From: Verrucomicrobiota bacterium
Lineage (GTDB): Bacteria; Verrucomicrobiota; Verrucomicrobiia; Verrucomicrobiales; Akkermansiaceae
Direction: 5' to 3'
Length of the DNA stretch: 45,440 nucleotides
Assembly: GCA_018969605.1 (NCBI GenBank)
Contig: JAGWXY010000011.1
Coordinates: 1 to 45,440 of the forward strand
How positions within the stretch are numbered: position 1 is the first letter of the stretch; each line of letters opens with the position of its first letter. The position numbers and the translations under genes were made by a program. The notes below the pieces were generated by a model. That model was not told the origin of the DNA and did not search any database. It saw only the letters and a list, made by a program, of their open reading frames with translations. Positions 35,565-43,467 of the stretch are shown here, piece after piece.

Positions 35565-36572
35565 ATGGTCGGCGTGAAACATGACGGAAATGAACTGCGT
35601 GGAAGGCGTCTGTTTTTTGCGAGGTGTGGAAAACCGGAGGAGGTGCTAGGCGTGGAGGAATTTGAACCGCGAGAGCCTGCGGCGGGTGAGGTGCTGGTGC
35701 GCATCGAGGCGGCACCGATCAACCCGGCGGATCTGAATCTGATCGAGGGCACTTATGGTGTGAAGGCCGCGTTACCGGCGGTGCCGGGGATCGAGGGTTG
35801 CGGTGTCGTGGTGTCGAGCGGATCAGCGCGTTTTGAGGCGGGCCGGCGCGTGATGTTTTTGCGGCGTGCGTCGACATGGGCGAGTCATGTTATTGTGCCG
35901 GAGGATGTGCTGTTTGCTTTGCCCGACGGCATCGACATGCAACAGGCGGCGATGCTGAAGGTGAATCCGGCGACCGCGTGGAGGTTGCTGCATGGCTTTG
36001 CCGCATTGAAGCCTGGTGATTGGGTGGTGCAGAATGCGGGAAATTCTGCGGTCGGCCGCTGCGTGATTCAGTTGGCGCGTGAGAGCGGTGTGCGCACGGT
36101 TTCCTTCGTGCGGCGAGCCGATTTGGTGGATGAACTTCGCGAACTGGGTGGAGATGTCGTGTTGCTTGATGGAGATGCCGCGGTTGCGGATGCTCTCGAG
36201 CATCTCGGTGGTGCGACTGCACGTTTGGCATTCAATGCTGTCGGCGGCGAAAGCGCGCTGCGCTTGATGAAGTTGCTTGAGGAAGGTGGCACGCACATCA
36301 CTTATGGCGCGATGTCGCGCAAGCCGCTCACGCTGCCAAACGGGTTGTTGATTTTTCGCGACATCAGGGTGCGCGGATTATGGGTCACCAAGTGGTTGGA
36401 GCATGCGCCATGCGAAGAGGTGCGGGCGACTTATGAAAAGTTGGCGGAGCTGGTGAATGCAGGGCGCTTGGTCCAGAAGATGGATTTGGTTTTTTCGCTC
36501 GATGAATGGCCGATGGCATTGCAACGGCTCAAAGATGCGGATCGCAATGGCAAGGTGTTGTTGGCTCCCTAA
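35565..36572 (+). CDS. Zinc-independent MDR enoyl reductase-like protein
   Basis: A 335-residue medium-chain dehydrogenase/reductase of the trans-2-enoyl reductase (MECR/ETR1) type. Seen are APINPADLNLIEGTYG near residue 48, PAVPGIEGCGVV, GDWVVQNAGNSAVGRCVIQLA (nucleotide fold) and MSRKPLTLPNGLLIFRDIRVRG, all in the family order. Catalytic zinc cysteines are absent, as expected. It probably reduces an enoyl thioester or quinone with NADPH. Two start codons are possible; the ATG at 35565 is preferred. A heptamer tandem repeat begins just after its stop. Confidence 0.85.
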   Translation: MVGVKHDGNELRGRRLFFARCGKPEEVLGVEEFEPREPAAGEVLVRIEAAPINPADLNLIEGTYGVKAALPAVPGIEGCGVVVSSGSARFEAGRRVMFLRRASTWASHVIVPEDVLFALPDGIDMQQAAMLKVNPATAWRLLHGFAALKPGDWVVQNAGNSAVGRCVIQLARESGVRTVSFVRRADLVDELRELGGDVVLLDGDAAVADALEHLGGATARLAFNAVGGESALRLMKLLEEGGTHITYGAMSRKPLTLPNGLLIFRDIRVRGLWVTKWLEHAPCEEVRATYEKLAELVNAGRLVQKMDLVFSLDEWPMALQRLKDADRNGKVLLAP

Positions 36573-36573
36573 A

Positions 36574-36641
36574 AAATCAGAAATCAGAAATCAGAAATCA
36601 GAAAGCGGAAAGCGGAAAGCGGAAAGCGGAAAGCGGAAAGC
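36574..36641. repeat. Heptamer tandem repeat, two variants
   Basis: Four AAATCAG units are followed by five AAAGCGG units and a partial sixth, 68 bases in all, two bases after the enoyl reductase stop codon. The switch between unit types halfway suggests stepwise expansion by slippage. Confidence 0.9.
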
Positions 36642-36676
36642 AAGAGAAGAAGTAGCTAAAGCTTGGCTTCACAAAA

Positions 36677-36722
36677 CATGGAGCGGGACGCTCCATGGAC
36701 GGCCTGGATCAAGATGATCCAG
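36677..36722. repeat. Two adjacent hairpins
   Basis: CATGGAGCG/CGCTCCATG (loop GGA, 36677-36697) is followed by CTGGATCA/TGATCCAG (loop AGA, 36704-36722). Both are perfect stems with three-base loops. They lie between convergent genes and could end either transcript, although no T-run follows. Confidence 0.6.
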
Positions 36723-36740
36723 TCACATGAAGAGGTGGCC

Positions 36741-37475
36741 TTATTTCCTGCGCCATGTGGTGGCGAGTGAGCGCGACCATTGGAATTTGCGGGCTGTTTC
36801 GCGGATAAGAAACGCTTCGTCGCATTGGTGCTGAAGCTCGAAGTCGGGGCTGAGCAATTCTTGCAGCCAATCGAATGTTGAGCCGGTCGGCCAGTTTTGT
36901 GGCGGGGTGTATTCCGCGAGCCAGGTGCAGGGTGTGGCGAGTACGAGTTCGCCGCCGGGATTGACCAGTGAGGGAAGGCGTTTGAGAAATTGCAGTGGTT
37001 CGGGCAGGCGGCAGACGAGGTTGGCGGCGTGTACGCGATCGAAGCTGCCGATCGAAGTGGGAAGATTCATCGCATCGCCGTGGTGGAAGCGGATGCGAGT
37101 GGCATCGATGTTTGGCGGGGCCTGGGCGATGAGCTTTGTGGTGAGCTGTGATTCTTCAAGACGCTGGTAGGGGATGCTTTCTCCGCGGCGAAGTGTCTCT
37201 GCTGCATTGATGAAGGAGTGCGAAAAATCGATGCCGATGACGCTTTCGCAGAAGCGCGACATTTCAAAGGTCGAGCCGCCGACCCCGCAGCCGATGTCGA
37301 GTGCGCTTGCGGCCGGGCATTTTGAAAAATGTGCCACGGTGCGTTGGGTGAACCCGAGTGCGCCGCGCATCGCTGCGGGCCACGCGACATCCGGTGGTAA
37401 TACTTCGTCGGCGGACGCGTAGTGAAAGAGCAGGTATTCGTCGAGCAAGCTCGATGATTCGTAGGTGTTGCTCAT
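36741..37475 (-). CDS. OvoA-type 4-mercaptohistidine N1-methyltransferase
   Basis: A 244-residue SAM-dependent methyltransferase matching the free-standing form of the OvoA C-terminal domain, which puts the last methyl on ovothiol A. Family features are NTYESSSLLDEYLLFHYAS, DIGCGVGGSTFEMSRF (SAM motif I near residue 66), GIDFSHSFINAAETLRRGE, HHGDAMNLP, NLVCRLPEPLQFLKRLPSLV and the end FLIRETARKFQWS. The sulphoxide synthase and lyase parts of OvoA are not in this window. Its ATG overlaps the stop of an EF-hand lipoprotein gene (ATGA). Family confidence is good; the actual substrate is inferred. Confidence 0.85.
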   Translation of the reverse strand: MSNTYESSSLLDEYLLFHYASADEVLPPDVAWPAAMRGALGFTQRTVAHFSKCPAASALDIGCGVGGSTFEMSRFCESVIGIDFSHSFINAAETLRRGESIPYQRLEESQLTTKLIAQAPPNIDATRIRFHHGDAMNLPTSIGSFDRVHAANLVCRLPEPLQFLKRLPSLVNPGGELVLATPCTWLAEYTPPQNWPTGSTFDWLQELLSPDFELQHQCDEAFLIRETARKFQWSRSLATTWRRK

Positions 37476-37798
37476 TGCTTGCCTGCGGCTCGGGATTTGA
37501 TGCGTGCGTCGGCTTCCGGCGCGCGGCTGTAAGCGATTTGTGCCTCTTTGAGTGAAATTTTGCCGTCGCGGTTGGTATCGTAAAACTCCATCACCGCATC
37601 GGGTGGGTGTCCGGTTCCGGCGAGGCCTTCGGCGAGTTCCTTGCGGTCGAGGTAGCCGTTGCCGTCGTCGTCCCAACGGTCGAACTTTTGGAGGAGTCCG
37701 ATCATTTTGCGTTCGACCGGAGTTTCCGGTACGACGGGTCCAATCGATGGTGAGCATGCGCTCAAGGCGACGAGTGCAAGGGTGCTAATGCGCTTCAT
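37472..37798 (-). CDS. EF-hand lipoprotein
   Basis: A 108-residue lipoprotein. The signal ends in ALSACS, a lipobox with the acylated Cys at about 15. Two EF-hand loops follow: DRWDDDGNGYLDRKE near residue 40 and DTNRDGKISLKE near 73, with acidic ligands in place, so calcium binding is likely. The mature protein would face the periplasm. It overlaps the methyltransferase start by four bases and so is coupled to it, although no functional link is obvious. It diverges from rlmH. Confidence 0.85.
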   Translation of the reverse strand: MKRISTLALVALSACSPSIGPVVPETPVERKMIGLLQKFDRWDDDGNGYLDRKELAEGLAGTGHPPDAVMEFYDTNRDGKISLKEAQIAYSRAPEADARIKSRAAGKQ

Positions 37799-37851
37799 GA
37801 ATGATTGATGTTGGCTCTCGTCGCATGATCGGGCAAGCTTCGATGTCCCAC

Positions 37852-38295
37852 ATGAAAGTTCAGATCATCGCCGCCGGGCGTCCGGCGCTCGCTTATGCCC
37901 GGCTTGGCGTGGATGAATACCTCAAGCGGCTTGGCCGATACGGGGCTTACGGCATGGAGGTGGTGAAATCCGGTACTCGCGAGGAGGTGTCCGAGCGATT
38001 GTTGGAGCGTTCGCGCGGGTCGTATCGGATCGCGCTTGATGAGCGGGGTGAATTGCTTGGGACGCGAGAGTTTGCCGGTCGGCTCGATGCCATGGCGCTG
38101 CGCGGTGACTTCAAGTCGCTGTCATTTTTGATCGGCGGATCCGATGGTCATAGCGCGGAATTGCGCGATGCGTGTGGCATGGTGCTTTCGCTTTCGCCGT
38201 TGACGATGCAGCACGAGTTGGCCTTGGTGGTGTTGCTCGAGCAATTGTATCGCGTTGAGACGCTGCGGAGCGGTTCGCCCTATCACCGCGACTGA
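37852..38295 (+). CDS. rlmH: 23S rRNA m3-pseudouridine1915 methyltransferase
   Basis: RlmH methylates pseudouridine 1915 of 23S rRNA in assembled ribosomes. The 147-residue SPOUT protein shows the trefoil-knot segments SFLIGGSDGHSAELRD near residue 92 and LTMQHELALVVLLEQLYR with SPYHRD at the end, the normal C-terminus. The start at MKVQIIAAGR fits the family; upstream in-frame ATGs at 37801, 37825 and 37843 add unrelated residues. It ends about 45 bases from a convergent small lipoprotein gene. Confidence 0.95.
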   Translation: MKVQIIAAGRPALAYARLGVDEYLKRLGRYGAYGMEVVKSGTREEVSERLLERSRGSYRIALDERGELLGTREFAGRLDAMALRGDFKSLSFLIGGSDGHSAELRDACGMVLSLSPLTMQHELALVVLLEQLYRVETLRSGSPYHRD

Positions 38296-38341
38296 AGGCT
38301 TCGAGTTGCCGAAAATTTTTGCAACTTCACAGGAGAATCGC

Positions 38342-38524
38342 TTACCTGCGATACTGGTTTTGCGGCATCATGCCGAACTGGCCCATGCCTTGTCCAGGGA
38401 CTTGCGTGTTCCATGGGATCTTGCTCGTTTCCGACGATGGGCCGACCGGTTTCTTTTCCGGCGTTTCGGCACAGGAGCATAGGGCAAAAAGTGCTGTGAC
38501 GAGGGAGAGGCCTAGGAGTTTCAT
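38342..38524 (-). CDS. Small lipoprotein
   Basis: A 60-residue product with a signal ending in LFALCSCA, where the second Cys is the likely lipidation site. The mature part is about 40 residues, rich in Pro, Gly, Gln and Met (VPGQGMGQFGMMPQNQYRR) and lacks secondary structure signs. It lies downstream of the coiled-coil pair on the same strand, 45 bases after the second stop. No function is recognised. Confidence 0.7.
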   Translation of the reverse strand: MKLLGLSLVTALFALCSCAETPEKKPVGPSSETSKIPWNTQVPGQGMGQFGMMPQNQYRR

Positions 38525-38569
38525 GGCGGTGCGGGGGGGCGGGTTCCGGACAGCGGCCGATTGAGAAAA

Positions 38570-39379
38570 TCAGTTTGAGGAAGGCTTGGCGGTGATCACG
38601 CGGTCGCCGGGCTGCAATCGCACGCCGGTGGCGAGCGTACTGAAGTCGATCTCGGCGATCGTCTGGCTTGGTTCGACCGATGAGGGGCGGACGCGGCCGA
38701 GCGTTTTGCCATTGCGCTCGACGATGAGCGGCGTTTGCGGGGTGAAGCCCGAGTTGGATCCGGCTGCAATGACGAGGAAGCCCCAGTCCTGGTTGACCGC
38801 GCTTACGACCGATTCCATTGAGCCACGGCTTTGGCGTGAGGTTCTTTCGATGTCGCGCTTCATTTGGCGGTCGAGTTCCGCGCGGTTGGTGGCGAGAAGT
38901 TTTTCGGCGGCGGTGATGAGGGTTTGGAGTTCCTCAAGTTTCGTTTCCTGAGTTTTTTTACTTTCGTCGAACTCTTTAATTTTGTCGCCGAGGGTTTCGA
39001 TGGTCACATCGCCGCCGAGGTCGGACATGATGCGGCCGAGTTCGTCCTTGGCCTTGTTGAGTTCTGCGAAGTCATCCGTTTGATTTTTGAGTGTGGCATC
39101 GATGCCCCCGAGGTCGCGTTCGGTGGTGGCTCCGGCAGATTTGAGTGCGTCGAGTTTTTGGGTGATTTCCTCTTTTTTGGTATCGGCGGCGACGAGCGCG
39201 CTTTTTAGGTCTTTCAATTGTTTCTCGGTGGCATTGGCAGCGCTGGCGACCTGATTGCGTTCGGTGATGGTTTCGAGTCGGGTTTGTTGAATTTCTTTGA
39301 ATTTCCCGGATTGTTTGAAGGAGAAAAACGCGGCGCCACCGGCCAGCAGGATGGCGATGATATAGAGGATGTTTTTCAT
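38570..39379 (-). CDS. Coiled-coil membrane-anchored protein, paralogue B
   Basis: A 269-residue protein: one N-terminal membrane helix (NILYIIAILLAGGAAFF), a long charged coiled coil (about 25-190), and a C-terminal beta domain (NQDWGFLVIAAGSNSGFTP...GKTLGRVRPSSVEPSQTIAEI...LQPGDRVI). The upstream neighbour has the same plan and matching C-terminal landmarks (WGF, GS-SG, GDRV), so they are paralogues 44 bases apart. The beta domain recalls small barrels of envelope proteins such as FlgT-C, but that is pattern only. A pair of envelope scaffold proteins facing the periplasm is inferred. Confidence 0.75.
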   Translation of the reverse strand: MKNILYIIAILLAGGAAFFSFKQSGKFKEIQQTRLETITERNQVASAANATEKQLKDLKSALVAADTKKEEITQKLDALKSAGATTERDLGGIDATLKNQTDDFAELNKAKDELGRIMSDLGGDVTIETLGDKIKEFDESKKTQETKLEELQTLITAAEKLLATNRAELDRQMKRDIERTSRQSRGSMESVVSAVNQDWGFLVIAAGSNSGFTPQTPLIVERNGKTLGRVRPSSVEPSQTIAEIDFSTLATGVRLQPGDRVITAKPSSN

Positions 39380-39423
39380 GAAAATGTGATGGTGAATTGT
39401 TTTGAAATGGGGCTTTTGTCGCT

Positions 39424-40212
39424 TTAGTTGCGTGGTGTAGCGGCTTTTTGGGCGGATGCTGTTACGCGGTCGCCGACCATGAGGCTGGTATCGTTGGCCA
39501 TTGAGTCGGGAATGATGCTGGCAGCGGCGGTATTTGATTCGACGGAAGTCACAAGCAGTTTGGCGACCGTGCTGTCGCCACGCACGACATCCAAGGTGGA
39601 ATTGGCCACCACTCCGCCAGAGCTGCCGGTGCCGAGGGTGACGAAGCCCCAAGCGGGGTAAATCGAGCGGATTCTGGTGTTAAGGCTTGGAAGCGACTGG
39701 CCGCTGCTGAGGGTATCAAATTTTTGTTTCAGAGCGTTGCTTTGACTTTCGCACTGTTTGTTTTGGGCGGTGAGATTGGCGAGTTTTGCCTCTGCAGTGC
39801 CGATGGTTTGGGCGAGTTCCTCCATTTCGGCCTTGGTGGTTCTCATTTTGGATGCGAGCGAGCTCAGGTCGCCGATCTTGCTGGTTTTTTCTCGGATCTG
39901 GTCGAGTTGTTGTTTGTTGGTGGCGACTTGCGCGGTTTTTGCGTCGAAGTCCTGTTTGAGTTCCTCGTTGCGTTTTGTCTGATTTTCGGCGCTTTTTTCG
40001 AGCTCGGCGATTTCCGCTTCGGCTTCGGCCAACGGAGTGGTTTTATTGTAGGTCGATTGGGTCGTTTTGAGGCGTGCCTGTTCCTTGCCGAGGGCTTCCT
40101 TCTCGGTAGCTAGGTTGGCGATTTCCGTTTCGTAGGCGGACTTGTTTTTGGACGCGACGAGTGCGGCGAGGGCGAGCACGACTGCCGTGATGATGCCGAG
40201 GATTTTGGCCAT
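39424..40212 (-). CDS. Coiled-coil membrane-anchored protein, paralogue A
   Basis: A 262-residue protein: membrane helix (ILGIITAVVLALAALVAS), coiled coil (about 25-180) rich in Glu, Lys, Gln and Thr with one Cys, then a beta domain (YPAWGFVTLGTGSSGGVVAN...LDVVRGDSTVAKLLVTSVES...LMVGDRVTAS). It is transcribed before its paralogue and the small lipoprotein. The chosen ATG puts the membrane helix at the very N-terminus; an upstream extension of 28 codons is rejected. The conserved WGF and GDRV blocks suggest the beta domain is the functional part. It diverges from the ABC exporter. Confidence 0.75.
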   Translation of the reverse strand: MAKILGIITAVVLALAALVASKNKSAYETEIANLATEKEALGKEQARLKTTQSTYNKTTPLAEAEAEIAELEKSAENQTKRNEELKQDFDAKTAQVATNKQQLDQIREKTSKIGDLSSLASKMRTTKAEMEELAQTIGTAEAKLANLTAQNKQCESQSNALKQKFDTLSSGQSLPSLNTRIRSIYPAWGFVTLGTGSSGGVVANSTLDVVRGDSTVAKLLVTSVESNTAAASIIPDSMANDTSLMVGDRVTASAQKAATPRN

Positions 40213-40368
40213 GGGATTTAAACGGTTGCGGGGTGGGTTCGAAAAAAAACGCTGTGGCGAACAAGCTAGGCGTAGCCATGCGTGGCTGCAATGCAAAATT
40301 TAGGCTTCTCAAAGTTCCCGCGCGCGGTGCTTTACAAATGCCCCGGCGGCGGGCATCGCTCGCGCCGC

Positions 40369-42108
40369 ATGAAATCGATCCTGCGGGTTTTTTCCTATCT
40401 TCGGCGCTATCCGGTGATGGCGCTGGTGCAGCTGTTGTGTGCAGTGGGCATGACCTTGGCGGTGTTCGTGTTCCCGAATGCCACGGGTCATGTGATCGAC
40501 AAGGTGATTCCGGATCCGTCGAGGCATCATGAGTTTTTGTTTTGGACGCTGGTGGCGCTGGCGGGATTTTTGCTCAAGGACGGATTGAACGCGCTGCGGA
40601 TTTTCGTGAACAACACCTTTGAGCAAAAGGTCATTTTCGACATTCGCTCGGATCTTTACGGCAAGATCCAAAAATTGCCGCTGGGTTGGTTTGATGGAAA
40701 ACGCACGGGCGACATCATGACGCGGGTGGTCGAGGATGTGACCAACATGGAGCGGGTGCTCATCGATGGCATCGAGCAGGGCTTGGTCGCGGCGCTGCAG
40801 GTGCTGGGGATCGGGATTTTTCTTTTCATCCTCAACCCGGCGGTCGCGGCATGGGCGACTTTGCCGGTGCCCTTGCTGGCGGTGGGCGCGTGGATTTATT
40901 CGACAAAGGGAAGGGATCGTTATCGCAATCAGCGCGATGCCGCATCGGATCTCAACGCCTTGTTGCACGACAACATCTCGGGCGTGCGCCAGATCAAGGC
41001 CTATGCCGCAGAGGCTGCGGAACATGAAAGGTTCAATCAGTTTTCCGATCAACTTCGCGTGACGACATTGCGAATGATGAAGTGGTGGGCGCTGTACTCA
41101 CCGGGCATGTCTTTTTTGAGGATGGTAGGATATGTGCTGGTGCTTGGCTTTGGTGGAGCGGCAGTGATGAGGGGGGAGCTGTCGAATGGCGACTTCACGA
41201 AATTCCTGCTTTTTCTCGCGCTTTTTTACGAGCCGATCGACCGGCTCAACTCGCTCAACCAGATGTTGCTTTCCGGTCGTGCGGCTGCGGATCGCGTGTT
41301 CGAGATTCTCGATTCCGAGGACGAGCCGCAAGCAGTCGGGGGCAAAGAATTGCCGACGAAAATCAAAGGCCATGTGCGCTTCGAAAATGTTTCGTTTTCG
41401 TATCAGGATCAACCGACCTTGCGCGGCGTGACGCTTGAGGCCGAGCCCGGGCGCACGATCGCCTTGGTGGGATCGACCGGTGCCGGCAAGTCGACCGTGC
41501 TGTCGCTGCTGGCGCGGTTTTATGAAATCGATTCCGGCCGGATCACGATTGATGGCCTGTCGATTGGCGAGTTGTCGAAGGCCTCCTTGAGGGGGCGCAT
41601 GGCCTATGTGACGCAAGAGCCGTTTTTGTTTAATGGTTCGGTGAGGGAGAACCTCTTGCTGGCCAAAAGGAATGCCTCGGAAAGTGAAATGTGGGCGGCC
41701 TTGAAAGCGGCGCATGCCGAGGGTTTTGTGAGCTCATTGCCTCGACAGCTCGACACCCATGTCGGCGAGCGTGGGGTGAAACTTTCGGGCGGTGAAAAAC
41801 AACGCCTGTCGATTGCGCGGGCCTTGTTGAAGGATGCGCCGATCCTCTTGCTCGATGAGGCCACCGCATCGGTCGATTCCGAGACCGAGCGGTTGATTCA
41901 AGATGCGCTCGACCACCTCATGGCCAATCGCACGGCATTTGTGATCGCCCATCGCCTGTCGACGATTCGCAATGCCGACCACATTTATGTGCTCGAAGCA
42001 GGTGAGGTCATCGAGCAGGGCACGCATGATACGCTGCTCACCAGGGGTGGCAAATATGCCGAACTGTGCCGTAAGTCGTTTCTCGCCGCGGAACAAGGCG
42101 GTGAATAA
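40369..42108 (+). CDS. ABC exporter, MsbA-like fused permease and ATPase
   Basis: A 579-residue half-transporter acting as a homodimer in the inner membrane. Residues 1-310 form six membrane helices; the ATPase follows with Walker A GSTGAGKST near 368, the Q-loop in YVTQEPFLFNGSVREN, signature LSGGEKQRLSIARAL near 475, Walker B ILLLDEATASVDS, and the switch His in IAHRLSTIRNAD. It is of the MsbA/lipid exporter type, which fits the LPS genes nearby, but the substrate is not certain. The ATG at 40369 is used; the 29-codon extension upstream lacks a ribosome site. Confidence 0.9.
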   Translation: MKSILRVFSYLRRYPVMALVQLLCAVGMTLAVFVFPNATGHVIDKVIPDPSRHHEFLFWTLVALAGFLLKDGLNALRIFVNNTFEQKVIFDIRSDLYGKIQKLPLGWFDGKRTGDIMTRVVEDVTNMERVLIDGIEQGLVAALQVLGIGIFLFILNPAVAAWATLPVPLLAVGAWIYSTKGRDRYRNQRDAASDLNALLHDNISGVRQIKAYAAEAAEHERFNQFSDQLRVTTLRMMKWWALYSPGMSFLRMVGYVLVLGFGGAAVMRGELSNGDFTKFLLFLALFYEPIDRLNSLNQMLLSGRAAADRVFEILDSEDEPQAVGGKELPTKIKGHVRFENVSFSYQDQPTLRGVTLEAEPGRTIALVGSTGAGKSTVLSLLARFYEIDSGRITIDGLSIGELSKASLRGRMAYVTQEPFLFNGSVRENLLLAKRNASESEMWAALKAAHAEGFVSSLPRQLDTHVGERGVKLSGGEKQRLSIARALLKDAPILLLDEATASVDSETERLIQDALDHLMANRTAFVIAHRLSTIRNADHIYVLEAGEVIEQGTHDTLLTRGGKYAELCRKSFLAAEQGGE

Positions 42109-42111
42109 ATG

Positions 42112-42142
42112 CTGAAATTCTGAAAAGCTGAAAAGCTGAAAG
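42112..42142. repeat. Octamer tandem repeat after the ABC exporter
   Basis: CTGAAATT, CTGAAAAG, CTGAAAAG, CTGAAAGA: nearly four units of eight bases starting at the third base after the stop codon. It is followed by GAAGAAGC/GCTTCTTC, a further inverted repeat. Confidence 0.75.
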
Positions 42143-42161
42143 AAGAAGCGGCTTCTTCGTT

Positions 42162-42188
42162 GGCAGGGACCTTTGTCCCAAAGGTCCG
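42162..42188 (-). repeat. GGACC hairpin repeat, copy 2 (inverted)
   Basis: GGACCTTTG and CAAAGGTCC form a 9-base stem around TCC, preceded by GGCA. It is the inverted relative of copy 3, 30 bases further on, and of copy 1 at 197. The pair itself forms a larger inverted repeat (42162-42247). Confidence 0.7.
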
Positions 42189-42218
42189 TGAGTCGAAGCG
42201 CTGATGAGCCGAAGCCAA

Positions 42219-42247
42219 GCGGACCGTTGCGGAGAACGGTCCCTGCC
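42219..42247 (+). repeat. GGACC hairpin repeat, copy 3
   Basis: GGACCGTT and AACGGTCC pair around GCGGAG, followed by CTGCC as in copy 1. The stem changes are compensatory relative to copy 1. Confidence 0.7.
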
Positions 42248-42314
42248 TTGAATGCTCTGGGCGCGGTTAAGACGCGGCTTCTTCAATCTTCAATTCAAGA
42301 TCCACGATCCCCCC

Positions 42315-43388
42315 TCAAAGATTTCCGTCGGGGTATAGCTGGTGGTACTTGATCGCCTCGACTGCCACGGCAGCCGAGGTGCCGAAGATTGTTTCTTCGT
42401 CGACGGTGCGAGGGACTTGGGCGGCGGGGCGGGCGAGGCCGAGGATGAGTTGGCCGTAGTTTCTGGCACCGGCGACATGCTGCAGGAGCTTGAGCGAGAT
42501 GTGGGCGGCGTCGAGGTTGGGAAAGACCAGCACATCGGCGCTGCGGCGGGACTCGGCCGCCGGAATTTTGATTTCGGCCGCGGCGGGGTCGAGTGCGACA
42601 TCGGCTTGGAGTTCGCCTTCGATGTCGATTTCGAGAAACTGGCGGTGGGCTTCGGCTTGGGCGAGTGAGGCGGCGGCGGCCATGCGTTTCGCATCGGCGG
42701 TGGAGGCGCTGCCTTTGGTCGAGTGGCTGAGCATCGCGACCCGGGTTTTGCGGCCGAGGAAATGGTGGGCGAGTTTGCCGGTCTCGATGGCGATGGCGGA
42801 GAGCTCGGCAACATCGGGGTTCGGGTTGAGCGCGCTGTCGGCCATGAAGATGATGCCAGATTCGCCGAGGTGCTGGAGGTGGTTGCCGGTGATGATCGAG
42901 ACACCGAAAATTTTCGGCACATGCGGCAGCGGCTTGATCGTGTGGAGCAGCGCGCGGAAGTAGGCGGCGGGCAGTGCCTGATTTCCGCCGACGATGGCGT
43001 CGGCCTGGCCGTATTGGACCATCAGCGCGCCGAAGTAGTGGGGCTTGGCGACGAGTTCCTCCGCTTCGACAATGCTGTTGCTGCGGTAGCGGGCCATGTT
43101 TTCGACCCGCTGGCAGAAGAGCTTGAAGTCGGTCGCGCTGGGCGGATCGATGATGTGGATGAAGGTGAGCGGCACTGCATGTTGTTCGGCAAGGGCGCGG
43201 ATGCGTTCGCGGTTGCCGAGCAGGATCGGTGCGACCACTTCCTCGCGAACGAGGCGGGCGGCGGCGCGGATCACGCGGATGTCCTCGCCCTCGGTGAAGA
43301 CCACGCGTTTGGGGTGGTTGCGCAGTTGCGAGAGCAGGTGTTGGATCACCGGGTTGGCGGCGGGTGTCGTGTCGGAAGAGGAGCTCAT
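42315..43388 (-). CDS. pta: Phosphate acetyltransferase
   Basis: Pta interconverts acetyl-CoA and acetyl phosphate. The 357-residue product is the short form that contains only the catalytic PTA_PTB domain: VVFTEGEDIRVIRAAARL near residue 28, ADAIVGGNQALPAAYFRALLHTI near 130, GIIFMADSALNPNPDV near 175, TRVAMLSHSTKGSAST, VLVFPNLDAAHISLKLLQ and GLARPAAQVPRTVDEETI. The regulatory N-terminal DRTGG part of E. coli Pta is missing. No ackA is visible in the window. The ATG at 43388 gives MSSSSDTTPA; an extension of seven codons is possible. Confidence 0.92.
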   Translation of the reverse strand: MSSSSDTTPAANPVIQHLLSQLRNHPKRVVFTEGEDIRVIRAAARLVREEVVAPILLGNRERIRALAEQHAVPLTFIHIIDPPSATDFKLFCQRVENMARYRSNSIVEAEELVAKPHYFGALMVQYGQADAIVGGNQALPAAYFRALLHTIKPLPHVPKIFGVSIITGNHLQHLGESGIIFMADSALNPNPDVAELSAIAIETGKLAHHFLGRKTRVAMLSHSTKGSASTADAKRMAAAASLAQAEAHRQFLEIDIEGELQADVALDPAAAEIKIPAAESRRSADVLVFPNLDAAHISLKLLQHVAGARNYGQLILGLARPAAQVPRTVDEETIFGTSAAVAVEAIKYHQLYPDGNL

Positions 43389-43467
43389 GAAATGCGCTGG
43401 TGCTTGCACCGTGGCGCAAGTCTAGTATGGCTTGGGCGGATCATTCAACCGGATTCATCGCAAACAC

